A stretch of DNA of 64,000 nucleotides from Pseudomonas flexibilis (GTDB taxonomy: Bacteria > Pseudomonadota > Gammaproteobacteria > Pseudomonadales > Pseudomonadaceae). The stretch lies in the NCBI RefSeq assembly GCF_000802425.1, contig NZ_JRUD01000019.1, positions 1 through 64,000 of the forward strand, written 5' to 3'. A model generated the notes under the pieces. That model did not search any database. It was given only the letters and a program-made list of their open reading frames with translations, and was not told where the DNA came from. The translations under genes were made by a program, and so were the position numbers. Of the stretch, positions 51,005-62,520 are shown piece after piece. Every line of letters begins with the position of its first letter. Within the stretch, counting starts at the first letter, position 1.

Positions 51005-52312
51005 ATGTTCAGCCCGCTCGTCACCTTCCCGGCGTTGTATGCCGCCACCCTGCTCATGCTCGCCGGTTCAGGGCTGTTCAGCACCTACATGGGCCTGCGC
51101 CTGACGGAGGAGGGCGCAGGCGATGCCTGGGTCGGCGGATTGATGGCGGCTTACTATTTCGGCTTGGTGTGTGGCGGCAAGTTCGGCCATCGGCTGATCG
51201 CCAGCGTCGGCCATATTCGCTCGTATGTGGCCTGCGCCGGGCTGGCCACGGTGATCGTACTGCTGCACGTGCTGGTGGAGCGGTTGGAGGTCTGGCTGCT
51301 GCTGCGTTTCGTCATGGGCGCGGTGATGATGAACCAGTACATGGTCATCGAGAGCTGGCTCAACGAGCAGGCGGAAAGCCACATGCGTGGCAAGGTCTTC
51401 GCAGGCTACATGGTGGCTGTGGACCTGGGGCTGGTCGTTGGCCAGGGGCTGCTGGCAATGCTTCCCTCACTGGATTTCAAGCCGCTGGTGCTGGTGGCGA
51501 TCTGTTTCGCCTCGTGCCTGATCCCGCTGGCGGTGACGCGGCGTGTGCACCCGGCCAAGCTGGTGGCGGCCCCGCTGGAGATCGGCTTCTTCTGCAAGCG
51601 GGTGCCGCAGGCACTGGGCAGCATCTTCGTCGCCGGGCTGATGGTCGGCGCCTTCTATGGCCTGGCGCCGGTGTATGCCAGTCGCAATGGCCTGGATACC
51701 TCGCAGGCCAGTCTGTTCGTGGCCATGTGCATCGTCGCCGGTTTCTGTGCGCAGTGGCCGCTGGGCTGGCTGTCCGATCGCCTGGATCGCAGCTGGCTGA
51801 TCCGGGGCAATGCCATTTTGCTGTGCCTGACCGCCATTCCTCTCTGGGGGCTGTTCAGCCTGCCGTACTGGTTGTTGCTGGCCAATGGCTTCGTGACGGG
51901 CATGCTGCTGTTCACCCTGTATCCGCTGGCGGTGGCGCTGGGCAATGACCATGTCGAGCAGTCGCGGCGGGTGGCGCTATCGGCCATGCTGCTGACCACC
52001 TATGGTGTGGGCGCCTGCCTCGGGCCGCTGCTGGCCGGCCTGATGATGCAGCGCTTTGGGCCGGGGATGTTCTACGTGCTGGTGTCGATCTACGCCCTGG
52101 CGCTGATCTTCTGGGTGCAGCCCAAGCGTGTTACCGGGCGCCATCGTGTCGACGAGGCGCCACTTAGTCACGTGCCGATGCCGGATACATTGAGCCCGAT
52201 GGCGGCGGCGCTCGACCCGCGTATCGAGGACGTGCCGGAAGAGCTGCTGGTCGAGACGCCGGCGAGCATTGGGCGCTCCGACGATGAGCCGGCAACGCGG
52301 GAAATGGCGTAG
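51005..52312 (+). CDS. MFS transporter (YcaD-like)
   Basis: The 435-aa protein has 12 membrane helices of the major facilitator superfamily, with the loop 2-3 region YYFGLVCGGKFGHRLIASVGHIR and a second-half WPLGWLSDRLDRSWLIRG motif. The pattern TYMGLRLTEEGAGDAWVGGLMAAYYFGLV resembles YcaD-like members of unknown substrate. The last 50 residues are hydrophilic and acidic. It stands alone, divergent from the PPTase gene. Confidence 0.87.
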   Translation: MFSPLVTFPALYAATLLMLAGSGLFSTYMGLRLTEEGAGDAWVGGLMAAYYFGLVCGGKFGHRLIASVGHIRSYVACAGLATVIVLLHVLVERLEVWLLLRFVMGAVMMNQYMVIESWLNEQAESHMRGKVFAGYMVAVDLGLVVGQGLLAMLPSLDFKPLVLVAICFASCLIPLAVTRRVHPAKLVAAPLEIGFFCKRVPQALGSIFVAGLMVGAFYGLAPVYASRNGLDTSQASLFVAMCIVAGFCAQWPLGWLSDRLDRSWLIRGNAILLCLTAIPLWGLFSLPYWLLLANGFVTGMLLFTLYPLAVALGNDHVEQSRRVALSAMLLTTYGVGACLGPLLAGLMMQRFGPGMFYVLVSIYALALIFWVQPKRVTGRHRVDEAPLSHVPMPDTLSPMAAALDPRIEDVPEELLVETPASIGRSDDEPATREMA

Positions 52313-52377
52313 CTCGGCTTCGTGCCGGCTGACCGATGTCGCGTGCGGCATGGCGCAACGCACAGCGGTCGTTGTAC

Positions 52378-53412
52378 CTACCCGGTTCGCGTCGCGCGGC
52401 GAAATTCGCCGGGGGTCTGAGCGCTCCAGCGCTTGAAGGCGCGCTGGAAGGCTTCCGCCGAGGCGAAGCCGAGCAGGTAGGCGATTTCGCCGAAACTCAG
52501 CTCGGTGTCGCGGATATAGGTCATCGCCAGGTCGCGGCGGGTGTCGTTGAGGATGTCGCGAAAGCGCGTGCCTTCCTCGGCCAGCTTGCGGCGCAGGGTC
52601 CAGCTGGGCAGTTGCAGGCGCCGGGCGATCTCCTCCAGATCCGGCTCGCGGCCATGCAGCAGCGGGCCGAGCAACTGGGTGATGCGCTCGCGCAGGCTGC
52701 GGGTGCGGGTCAGCTGCGTCAGCTCCGCCTCGCAGAGTTCCAGCAACTGGTGCCAGGTGCTCGGGCAGTGGGCGGGGTTGCGCAGCGCCAGCGCCTCGCG
52801 ATCCAGGCGCAGGCGGTTGTGCGCGGCACCGAACTCCACCGGGCCGCCGAACACCTCGGCATAGCGCTCGGCATAGTCCGGGGCCGGGAACTCGATCTCC
52901 ACCCGCTGCGCCGCCAGCGGCCGGCCGGCCAGGGCGCCGAGCTGGTGCAGCCAGCCGGCCAGCAGCGCGTCGACCACGAAGCGGTTGTAGGTGTTGTAGG
53001 GGCTGATCGAATAGAAGCTCAGCCAGGCGCCGTCGGCGTCTTCCGCGAAGCTCGACTGCCCCCGGTAGTTGGCGGCGTACAGCGGCTCGAAACGGATCAG
53101 CGTGCGCGCCGCCTCGCGCACCGTAGGCGCCTGGGCGGCGGTCACTCCGGCCAGGCCGACCTGGGCGATATGGCCGAGGCGGCCCATCTCCAGGCCCAGC
53201 GCCGGGTCGCCGCACAGCTGCATGGCGGCATGCCCCAGGCGCATGTAGCGGGGAATCGACAGCCGTGCGCGGGGTTCGGCCAGGCGCGCCGGGTCCAGGT
53301 CGTACTCGACGAGCAGCGGCTGCGGATCGATGCCCTGCTGGCGCAGGGCGGCGGCCAGGCTGAGCACGCTGCCCACCGACAGATCGCCCAGGCGCACGCG
53401 CGCTGTCTTCAC
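52378..53412 (-). CDS. AraC-family regulator
   Basis: The 344-aa protein has an N-terminal Arabinose_bd-type domain and a C-terminal AraC HTH (residues about 250-340; DLEEIARRLQLPSWTLRRKLAEEGTRFRDILND and FGEIAYLLGFASAEAFQRAFKRWSAQTPGEFR). GTG 53412 overlaps the stop of the upstream nitrilase-fold gene (GTGA), so the pair is coupled. A likely target is the divergent FadH-like gene and its own operon through the repeats at 54403-54432. Confidence 0.88.
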   Translation of the reverse strand: MKTARVRLGDLSVGSVLSLAAALRQQGIDPQPLLVEYDLDPARLAEPRARLSIPRYMRLGHAAMQLCGDPALGLEMGRLGHIAQVGLAGVTAAQAPTVREAARTLIRFEPLYAANYRGQSSFAEDADGAWLSFYSISPYNTYNRFVVDALLAGWLHQLGALAGRPLAAQRVEIEFPAPDYAERYAEVFGGPVEFGAAHNRLRLDREALALRNPAHCPSTWHQLLELCEAELTQLTRTRSLRERITQLLGPLLHGREPDLEEIARRLQLPSWTLRRKLAEEGTRFRDILNDTRRDLAMTYIRDTELSFGEIAYLLGFASAEAFQRAFKRWSAQTPGEFRRATRTG

Positions 53413-54353
53413 GGCTCGATCCACTGGTTGAGCAGATGCGTGCCGGGCAGGCTGCTGAGCTGCGGTGCCTGGGCCGGGGTCAGCGCCACACCGCGCGGCA
53501 CGCCGCCGATCGGCCAGCTGAGCCGGCCGCGCAGGAACAGGGGCGGGCTGGTGCGCCCGTTGGGCAGCTGCACACGGCTCTGCGGCCAGCCGGGGAGCCA
53601 GTCGCGCTCGATCAGGTACTGCTGATCGCCGACCGTCACCCGCTGGGTGGGAATGCGTACCGAGGTCCAGGGCCAGTCCTGCAGGAACGGCTCGCCAATG
53701 ATCCGCCCATCCGGGCCGAACACCAGGCTGAGGTTCCACAAGGGCCCGCTGCCGCTGTGCAACTGGCCGTCACCGTCGATGTGCGGTTCGGGCAGCAGGA
53801 TGGAGCCGGCCTGCAGGGTCACGCCGTATTCCCTGGCCAGGCCGCCGAACAGCGCCTGGTAGTCGGTGGCCATCTGCTCGGCCTTCATGCGCAGCAGGGC
53901 TTCGTCGAGGCGGTTGGCGTCCAGGTTGCGCAGCAGCACATTCATGGCCAGCAGCGGGTTGCCCAGCAGCAGCCAGTTGCGCACTTCCAGGCGGTCGCGG
54001 GCGCGGTAGAACTCCGGTTTTTCGCCGGTGGCCAGCAGCCAGGTGCCGATATGGTCGGGCAGCACCACCAGGGTTTGTGGGTTGAGCAGGCCGGCATCGC
54101 GGGCCGCGTCGAGAGCGGCGGCCAGCACCAGGCGCAGGTGCGCCGGGCTCTGGTAGTCGAGCGGGAACAGCTGCGGGCGGATGGTCAGCAGGTTGCCGTG
54201 TCGCACGGCGGGCGGCGGCGGGCTGATCACCTGGGTGCGCAGGTCGGACAGGTAGTGGATGGTCGGGCGTTCCTTGGCCCAGTCCAGGAAGCTCAGCAGG
54301 GCGGCGCCGGCGAGCAGCAACAGGGCGGCGGATATCAGCAGGGTGCGTTTCAT
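53409..54353 (-). CDS. Exported/membrane-anchored nitrilase-fold (carbon-nitrogen hydrolase-like) protein
   Basis: The 314-aa protein has an N-terminal signal anchor (MKRTLLISAALLLLAGAALLSFL) and a domain that looks like the nitrilase superfamily: PQTLVVLPDHIGTWL at the Glu-strand position, LVFGPDGRIIGEPFLQDWPWTS, and YGVTLQAGSILLPEPHID. The canonical Glu-Lys-Cys triad is not obvious: the first motif has Asp rather than Glu and no Cys is seen in the third. It may be catalytically altered. It is coupled to an AraC regulator and divergent from a FadH-like gene. Confidence 0.7.
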   Translation of the reverse strand: MKRTLLISAALLLLAGAALLSFLDWAKERPTIHYLSDLRTQVISPPPPAVRHGNLLTIRPQLFPLDYQSPAHLRLVLAAALDAARDAGLLNPQTLVVLPDHIGTWLLATGEKPEFYRARDRLEVRNWLLLGNPLLAMNVLLRNLDANRLDEALLRMKAEQMATDYQALFGGLAREYGVTLQAGSILLPEPHIDGDGQLHSGSGPLWNLSLVFGPDGRIIGEPFLQDWPWTSVRIPTQRVTVGDQQYLIERDWLPGWPQSRVQLPNGRTSPPLFLRGRLSWPIGGVPRGVALTPAQAPQLSSLPGTHLLNQWIEP

Positions 54354-54402
54354 GGCGGTCAGGGTAGGGGGCGGCGTCGGACTTGCCAAGCCGCGTTGTG
54401 CA

Positions 54403-54432
54403 TTTGGATCAGCAACTTGTCAGTTTTGATCA
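54403..54432. promoter_or_regulatory. AraC-type direct repeats between the nitrilase-fold and FadH-like genes
   Basis: TTTGGATCA (54403-54411) and TTTTGATCA (54424-54432) are direct repeats exactly 21 bp apart, two helical turns. They sit in the 172-bp divergent promoter region. AraC-family proteins typically bind such tandem half-sites. Confidence 0.45.
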
Positions 54433-54507
54433 TTGAGCGCCTCGCGCCGGCTGACTATCGTCTGGCGCCATAACAGGCTGCGTCGATGAGCGTAGCCAGC
54501 ACCGTGA

Positions 54508-56559
<2,052 letters not shown>

Positions 56560-56697
56560 CCCGCGCCCGGCGCGCCGCTCGTCGCGGCGCGCACGGTGGG
56601 GCAGGTGGTTGCCAACGGCGTCACGCTGCCCGTCCCGGGCTTTTCCTAGACTGCGAACCCCGCCTGGCGCGGGGTTCGTTCGTTTCAGGGGGTAAGC

Positions 56698-58026
56698 ATG
56701 AGTCTGCAGGCCAAGCCTCAGCAGGTCGAAGCGGTGATGTTTTTCCGCGCCGGTGCCATCTGCAAGGAGATGCACCTGGCCGAATTCGAGGCGGTGCTGG
56801 ACGGGGTGGTGAGTCTGGTGGATTTCGCCGACCAGCAGATCCCCGCCGCCTACGTGCTGATCACGCCGCGCCTGCACATTCGTGCCGTCACCTTCTTCCT
56901 CATCGACTTCGACGAATCCGGCCGCGCCGACAGCGGCTGGAACATTCCCTTGCGCCATCTGGCGGAGCAGGGCGTGCGCGGCCCGGATCTGGGCGATGGC
57001 GCCATCCGCCTGGCCTGCCGCAGCCGTTGCCCGGTCGCCTGGCACCAGATGCACCTGTGGGACCCGAGCCTCAAGCCCGGTCGCAACGAGCTGCTGCAGC
57101 TGCGCGATGCCGCAAAACGCAACAATCTGGGGATTCTCAGCGAGGTGGATGCGCCGGCCGGTGCCGACGCCGGCGGCGGGGACTGGCTGGCCCCGGAGGC
57201 GGCCAAGAGCATGGCTGCGCGCCTGGCCCGCAAGGTGGATCTGCAGCATCGCCAGAAGACCGCGCAGTTGATCCGCCAGCAGCGTCTGCGCCTGCAAAGC
57301 CTGACCCAGCAGTACGAGGACCAGTTCGCCCGCCTGCGCCTGGAGGCCGAACAGCGGGAGAAGGCGCTGCTTGAGCAGATCGAGACGCTGCAGCAGGTAC
57401 TGGCCTGCCAGGAGCAGATGAACGTGGACCTCAAGGTACAGCAGCAGAGCCAGGCCGATCAGTTCCGCCGGGCCCGCGAGGCACTGACCCGCCAGTTGCG
57501 CTCGATGGAGCACGACGGGCGCAGCGAGGCAGAGTTACTGCGCGGGCAGTTCGAGCTGGAGCTGCAGGCACGCATTGCCGCGGAGGTCGCCGATTACAAG
57601 GACCAGATCGCCGCCTTGCAGGCGGAGCTGGCCAGCCGCAGCGAGCTGGACGCGCAACAGCAGGCGGAAGTGGAACGCCTGCGCCAGAACCAGCTGCGCG
57701 GCATCGAGCGCCTGGCCGGACTGGGCGTGATGTTTGTGGTCTATCACCCGGGCACCGGCCACCTGACCATTCCGCTGGCCGAAATCGGCCGCTACCAGGA
57801 CGACCCCGAGGCGTTTGTGGCGGCCAAGTGCCTGGTGTCCGCCGAGCACTACCGGGAATGGCTGGCCCATTACCAGCAGCCGACCTGCAGCGCCCGCCTG
57901 CCCACCGGCGAACGCTGCGCCATGCCCATCGACCGCATCGACACGCCGAGCCGCTTCGTGCGCGGCGAAAGCAGCTGCTGTACGCGGCATCAGGCCAAGG
58001 TGCGGGCGGCGCGGGCAGGGGCCTGA
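56698..58026 (+). CDS. Coiled-coil protein with DUF-type flanks, unknown function
   Basis: The 442-aa protein has a globular N-terminus (residues 1-150; MFFRAGAICKEMHLAEFEAVLDG), a long coiled coil (about 175-345; QQRLRLQSLTQQYEDQFARLRLEAEQREKALLEQ and onward) and a C-terminal region with several Cys (CSARLPTGERC, SSCCTRHQ) that may bind metal. No Walker motifs are seen. I know relatives only as conserved hypothetical proteins of pseudomonads. GGGGG lies 6 bases before ATG 56698. Confidence 0.8.
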   Translation: MSLQAKPQQVEAVMFFRAGAICKEMHLAEFEAVLDGVVSLVDFADQQIPAAYVLITPRLHIRAVTFFLIDFDESGRADSGWNIPLRHLAEQGVRGPDLGDGAIRLACRSRCPVAWHQMHLWDPSLKPGRNELLQLRDAAKRNNLGILSEVDAPAGADAGGGDWLAPEAAKSMAARLARKVDLQHRQKTAQLIRQQRLRLQSLTQQYEDQFARLRLEAEQREKALLEQIETLQQVLACQEQMNVDLKVQQQSQADQFRRAREALTRQLRSMEHDGRSEAELLRGQFELELQARIAAEVADYKDQIAALQAELASRSELDAQQQAEVERLRQNQLRGIERLAGLGVMFVVYHPGTGHLTIPLAEIGRYQDDPEAFVAAKCLVSAEHYREWLAHYQQPTCSARLPTGERCAMPIDRIDTPSRFVRGESSCCTRHQAKVRAARAGA

Positions 58027-58113
58027 GGTTTCACGTAGGGCAGGCAACGTTGTTCCTGGCCGCCGATGCGGCGGTCCGGCGGTCCGGCGCCCAGAAAAGG
58101 CGCTGGCCTCCTA

Positions 58114-58140
58114 CCCCGCTCCGAGGCGGGGGTGAGGGGA
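58114..58140. repeat. CCCCTCACCC-type intergenic hairpin repeat, copy 3
   Basis: CCCCGC (58114-58119), TCCGAG, GCGGGG (58126-58131), followed by GTGAGGGGA. It is related to the intergenic hairpins at 30152-30190 and 34265-34291. Confidence 0.45.
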
Positions 58141-58204
58141 TAGCGGCTGGACTGCGCCGACGGCGCGCCCTAGGCTGAGCCATCCCAAACCGCCTCCACG
58201 CCCC

Positions 58205-59101
58205 ATGCTGATCCTGCCCGACTGGTCCCCCGAACCCCCGTTGCAGCGCCTCGAACTCGACTGGCTGGCCCAGGCCGGTGTGGAGGTCGCCGTGTTGCGC
58301 CTGGACCTGATCGACCCGCAGCTTTCCGGCAACAAGTGGTACAAGCTCAAACCGCATCTGCGCGAAGCCGCCGCAGCGGGTCGGGCCGGGGTGATGACCC
58401 TGGGTGGCGCGCATTCCAATCACCTGCACGCAGTGGCCGCCGCCGGCGTACGCTTCGGTTTCGCCACTGTCGGTCTGCTGCGCGGCGAGCCCTGCGACAC
58501 GCCGACGGTGCGTGATCTCGAAGCATTCGGCATGCGCCTGCACTGGCTGGGCTACGGCGGCTACCGGGCGCGCCATCGGGAGGACTTCTGGGACGCCTGG
58601 CGGCAGCGCTACCCCGATCTGCACCCGGTGCCGGAAGGCGGCGGCGGGTTGCCCGGCGCGCAGGGCTGCGTCGAGCTGGTGGAACTGGCGCGCCGCCAGC
58701 TGCCCGCGCTGGGCTGGGACGACTACCACGGCTGGTGGCTGGCGGTCGGCACCGGCACCACCCTGGCAGGGCTGGCGCTGGGCGAGGCGGGACAGCGCCC
58801 GGTGCATGGCGCGCTGGCGGTGCCCGAGGACCATGGCGTGCCCCGGCGCCTGGCCGAGCTGGGCCTGGCGCGGGAGCACTATCACCTGTTGCCGGCCTGT
58901 CGCGGCGGTTTCGCCCGGCTGGACGACGCCCTGCTGGCCTTCATGCGCGACACCGAGGACGCGACCGGCCTGTCGCTCGAACCGCTGTACACCGCCAAGG
59001 CCCTGCTGGCGCTGCGCGAGCGGGTGGCCGCCGGCGAGGTTTCGGCCGGTACGCGGCTGATCTTCGTGCATACCGGCGGCCTGCAGGGCTGGCGCCACTG
59101 A
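58205..59101 (+). CDS. D-cysteine desulfhydrase/ACC deaminase-family PLP enzyme
   Basis: The 298-aa fold-type II PLP protein has PLP Lys44 in LSGNKWYKLKPHL, TLGGAHSNHLHAVAAAG and a phosphate loop in WWLAVGTGTTLAGLALG. Family members deaminate 1-aminocyclopropane-1-carboxylate or break down D-cysteine; the pattern here is closer to D-cysteine desulfhydrase-like proteins, but the substrate is not fixed by sequence. It appears monocistronic. Confidence 0.87.
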   Translation: MLILPDWSPEPPLQRLELDWLAQAGVEVAVLRLDLIDPQLSGNKWYKLKPHLREAAAAGRAGVMTLGGAHSNHLHAVAAAGVRFGFATVGLLRGEPCDTPTVRDLEAFGMRLHWLGYGGYRARHREDFWDAWRQRYPDLHPVPEGGGGLPGAQGCVELVELARRQLPALGWDDYHGWWLAVGTGTTLAGLALGEAGQRPVHGALAVPEDHGVPRRLAELGLAREHYHLLPACRGGFARLDDALLAFMRDTEDATGLSLEPLYTAKALLALRERVAAGEVSAGTRLIFVHTGGLQGWRH

Positions 59102-59206
59102 CTTTTGGTCGCAGGGCCGCGGCACTGCCGGCTTGATGCAAGTCAATCCGGGTGCCAGCGCATGGCGGCACAGTGACATCGTCATTCACCGAGGGTTGTA
59201 CTACTC

Positions 59207-59584
59207 ATGCAAGGCTTTCGTATTGCCGTCATCGGCGCCGGCGAGACCGGCACCCCGCTGCTCAAGCAACTGCTGACTTCGCCCTTCGTCACCGTGGTGG
59301 GCGTGGCCGACCTGGACCTGTCGATGCCCGGCATCGTGCTGGCCCGCGAGTTCGGCGTGCCGGTCACCGACAACTTCATGGAACTGGCCGAGCTGGGCGA
59401 ACGCGTGGACGTGATCATCGACGTCACTGGCGCGCCCAAGGTGCGCGAGACCCTGCGCAAGCACATGGTCGAGACAGGCAACACCCACACCCTGATCATG
59501 CACGAGCGCATTGCCCTGCTGATGATGTCGCTGTCCGCTGGCCGCCTGGTCGGAAGCAAGCACGGCCATCAGGAATACGCCTGA
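59207..59584 (+). CDS. Small NAD-binding Rossmann-fold protein
   Basis: The 125-aa protein is one Rossmann domain with the nucleotide motif FRIAVIGAGETGTPLLKQLL, a VVGVADLDLSMPGI second strand and VDVIIDVTGAPKVRETLRKHM. It has no catalytic domain, so it may be a redox- or NAD-sensing protein or a truncated oxidoreductase. The length looks complete because start and stop are well placed. The function is unknown. Confidence 0.8.
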   Translation: MQGFRIAVIGAGETGTPLLKQLLTSPFVTVVGVADLDLSMPGIVLAREFGVPVTDNFMELAELGERVDVIIDVTGAPKVRETLRKHMVETGNTHTLIMHERIALLMMSLSAGRLVGSKHGHQEYA

Positions 59585-59585
59585 G

Positions 59586-60539
59586 TCAGCCGCCGGCCTG
59601 GCCGTTGAGCGGCCAGGCGTCGGGCATCAGAAAGACTCGTTCCGCTTCCTCCCACACGTCCGTGCACGCTTCCCGCAGGCGTACCAGCAGTTGCGCCGGC
59701 GCCGTGCGCGGCAACTGTTCCAGCCAGTCGTCCAAGTGTTCGGCCGACCACACCTCCGCGTGCGGCAGTTGCGCAGTGGCCAGCCAGGCCTGGCGGGGCA
59801 GCGGCTGCCAGGGGCCTGGCGCGCTGTCCGCGCGCAACGCGGTGAAGCGCTCGCGCGTCAGCCAGTATCCACGGCAGTGCAGCGGGTGTGCGCCCGCCGG
59901 CGCGGCGCAGCCGTCCGGCCAGGGGTAGAACAGATAACCGCCCAGCCAGAATTCAGCCTGGACGTCGTCCGGCCGCAGATCGGCCAGGGCCAGCTTGCCG
60001 TGGCGGCTGCTGGAGAGTGGCAACTGGTGGCTGGCCAGGTGATCCAGCTTGCGGTCCAGACGATCCTCGCTGCCCGGGCCCAGCCACTGGGCCGTGTCAC
60101 GGCCGTTGCCCTGCCGCGGGCCCAGGTAGAGCTTGACCGCCAGTTCCAGGTGGTGGACGCCATCCTCGTCGCGCAGCAGCAGGTCCAGCTCGCCCAGGGT
60201 GCGGCCACCCAGGCGGATCGGCAGGTTGCAGGCCAGCAGCAGGATGCCGGGCGCGGCCTGCAGGGCGAACTGCCAGAGTCGCTCGTAATACAGGCCCAGA
60301 CGCCGCAGCGGGCCGCGCGCCAGCCATTCCAGCAGGACGGCGGGCTGCTCGTCGAGGCGCAGCAGCCAGTCGGCCAGTCGCCCCGGCTGGCGCGCCCAGC
60401 CACTGCCGGCCAGCGGATGGCGCTGCGGCCATTCGGTCTCCGCGAGCAAGGGTGGCGATAGCAGCGTCCAGGCCAGGTCGCGGACCACGGGCTGGCGCAG
60501 GCGGGGCAGCAGGTCGGTGAGTTCGAGGAAGGGATGCAT
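59586..60539 (-). CDS. DUF1853-family protein
   Basis: The 317-aa protein has the DUF1853 pattern: FLELTDLLPRLRQPVVRDLAWTLLSPPLL, LGLYYERLWQFALQ, GGRTLGELDLLLRDEDGVHHLELAVKLYLG and a later GYWLTRERF. The ELDLL...HLELAVKLYL block resembles a PD-(D/E)XK nuclease core (Asp, Glu-x-Lys), so nuclease ancestry is possible. It is divergent from the NAD kinase gene and convergent with the Rossmann gene. Confidence 0.85.
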   Translation of the reverse strand: MHPFLELTDLLPRLRQPVVRDLAWTLLSPPLLAETEWPQRHPLAGSGWARQPGRLADWLLRLDEQPAVLLEWLARGPLRRLGLYYERLWQFALQAAPGILLLACNLPIRLGGRTLGELDLLLRDEDGVHHLELAVKLYLGPRQGNGRDTAQWLGPGSEDRLDRKLDHLASHQLPLSSSRHGKLALADLRPDDVQAEFWLGGYLFYPWPDGCAAPAGAHPLHCRGYWLTRERFTALRADSAPGPWQPLPRQAWLATAQLPHAEVWSAEHLDDWLEQLPRTAPAQLLVRLREACTDVWEEAERVFLMPDAWPLNGQAGG

Positions 60540-60655
60540 GGTGTCGAGCATAGTTGCGCTGCGCCCGGCGAATGACAAGGTCGGCACGAGGGCTGCCCCT
60601 GGCAGCCGCTTTCGCCCATAATTGCCGGCACTTTGGCGCGGCGAACAGGAGTCCC

Positions 60656-61546
60656 ATGGAGCAGTTTCGTAATATCGGCATCATCGGCCGCCTGGGCAGT
60701 TCCCAGGTCCTGGAGACCATTCGCCGGCTCAAGCGCTTTCTGCTCGACCGCCACCTCAATGTGATCCTCGAAGAGGAAATCGCCGAGGTGCTGCCCGGAC
60801 ACGGCCAGCAGGTCTGCTCGCGCAAGAACCTCGGCGAGGTCTGCGACCTGGTCATCGTGGTCGGCGGCGACGGCAGCATGCTCGGCGCGGCGCGCGCCCT
60901 GGCGCGCTACAAGGTGCCGGTGCTGGGCGTCAACCGCGGCAACCTGGGCTTTCTCACCGACATCCGCCCGGACGAGCTGGAACAGAAGGTCGCCGAGGTG
61001 CTGGACGGCCAGTACACCGTGGAGAGCCGCTTCCTGCTGGAAGCCGAGATGCGTCGCAACGCCGTACCCATTGGCCAGGGCGACGCCCTCAACGATGTGG
61101 TGCTGCACCCCGGCAAGTCGACGCGGATGATCGAGTTCGAGTTGTACATCGACGGCCAGTTCGTCAGCAGCCAGAAGTCCGACGGCCTGATCATCGCCAC
61201 GCCCACCGGGTCCACCGCCTACGCGCTGTCCGCCGGCGGGCCGATCATGCACCCCAAGCTGGACGCCATCGTGGTGGTGCCCATGTACCCGCACACGCTG
61301 TCCAGCCGGCCGATCGTGGTGGACGGCAACAGCGAGCTGAAGGTGGTGGTATCGCCAAACCTGCAGATCTACCCGCAGGTGTCCTGCGACGGCCAGAACC
61401 ATTTCACCTGCGCGCCGGGCGACACGGTGACCATCTCCAAGAAACCGCAGAAGCTGCGTCTGATCCATCCGCTGGACCACAACTACTACGAGATCTGCCG
61501 TACCAAGCTGGGTTGGGGCAGCCGTCTGGGTGGTGGTGGCGAGTGA
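60656..61546 (+). CDS. nadK: NAD kinase
   Basis: NadK phosphorylates NAD to NADP. The 296-aa protein has the GGDGS motif (VIVVGGDGSMLGAARAL), NRGNLGFLTDI, LNDVVLHPGK, the TPTGSTAYALSAGGPIMHP loop and a C-terminal DHNYYEICRTKLGWG. It overlaps the next gene by one base (TGATG), so a coupled operon with the phosphoesterase and rhomboid genes is likely. Confidence 0.95.
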   Translation: MEQFRNIGIIGRLGSSQVLETIRRLKRFLLDRHLNVILEEEIAEVLPGHGQQVCSRKNLGEVCDLVIVVGGDGSMLGAARALARYKVPVLGVNRGNLGFLTDIRPDELEQKVAEVLDGQYTVESRFLLEAEMRRNAVPIGQGDALNDVVLHPGKSTRMIEFELYIDGQFVSSQKSDGLIIATPTGSTAYALSAGGPIMHPKLDAIVVVPMYPHTLSSRPIVVDGNSELKVVVSPNLQIYPQVSCDGQNHFTCAPGDTVTISKKPQKLRLIHPLDHNYYEICRTKLGWGSRLGGGGE

Positions 61547-62520
61547 TGCAGTTCGATCCCGCGCGCGGCTACGACATCATCGGCGATGTCCACGGCTGCG
61601 CCGAAGCCCTTGAGCAACTGCTCGAACGCCTCGGCTATCGCCTGCAGGACGGCGTGTGGCGACATCCGCAGCGCATGGCGCTGTTCCTTGGCGACATCAT
61701 CGACCGTGGCCCGCACATCCGCGAAGCGCTGCACATCGTGCGCGACATGGTCGAGGCCGGGCAGGCGCTGTGCATCATGGGCAACCACGAGTTCAGCGCG
61801 CTGGGCTGGGCTACCCCGGCGCCGCCCGGCAGCGGCCGGCTGTTCGTCCGTGAACACGTGCGCCGCCACGCCATCCTGCTGCAGGAAACCCATCGGCAGT
61901 TCGAGGCCTACCCCGCCGAGTGGCAGGCGTTCCTCGACTGGTTCCAGGACCTGCCGCTGTTCCTCGACGCCGGCGCCTTCCGCCTGGTGCACGCCTGCTG
62001 GGACAGCGAGCTGATCGACATGCTGCGCGTGCATTTTCCCGAGGGGCGGGTCGACCGCGCCTTCGTGCGTGCCGCCGGCCGGCCGGAGAGCTTCGCCGCC
62101 CAGGCGTTCAACCGGCTGCTGCGCGGCCTGGACATGCGCCTGCCGGAGGGCGTGGTACTGACCAGCCGCGAAGGCTTCCCGCGCACCTTCTTCCGCACCA
62201 AGTTCTGGGAGGAGGACCCGCAGACCTACGGCGACATCGTTTTCCAGCCCGAGCCGCTGCCCCAGCACGTTGCCAGCACGCCGCTGACTCCGCATCAGAA
62301 GCGCGAATTGCTGCGCTACGGGCCGGACGAGCCTCCGCTGTTCATCGGCCACTACTGGCGCGACGGCCGACCGGCGCCGATTCGCCACAACCTGGCGTGC
62401 CTGGACTACAGCGCGGTGCTGGAAGGTCGCCTGGTGGCCTACCGCTTCGACGGCGAGCATCGGCTGCATGCCGACAAGTTCGTGTGGGTCGAGGTGGATA
62501 GCCTGGGGGCGCCGCGATGA
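61546..62520 (+). CDS. Metallophosphoesterase
   Basis: The 324-aa protein has the phosphoesterase motifs YDIIGDVHGC, LGDIIDRGPH, MGNHEFSALGW and, near the C-terminus, FIGHYWRDG. They provide the usual Asp, His and Asn metal ligands. It resembles diadenosine tetraphosphatase/serine-threonine phosphatase-like proteins, with an insert after residue 100. Its start overlaps nadK and its stop overlaps glpG (ATGA). Confidence 0.92.
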   Translation: MQFDPARGYDIIGDVHGCAEALEQLLERLGYRLQDGVWRHPQRMALFLGDIIDRGPHIREALHIVRDMVEAGQALCIMGNHEFSALGWATPAPPGSGRLFVREHVRRHAILLQETHRQFEAYPAEWQAFLDWFQDLPLFLDAGAFRLVHACWDSELIDMLRVHFPEGRVDRAFVRAAGRPESFAAQAFNRLLRGLDMRLPEGVVLTSREGFPRTFFRTKFWEEDPQTYGDIVFQPEPLPQHVASTPLTPHQKRELLRYGPDEPPLFIGHYWRDGRPAPIRHNLACLDYSAVLEGRLVAYRFDGEHRLHADKFVWVEVDSLGAPR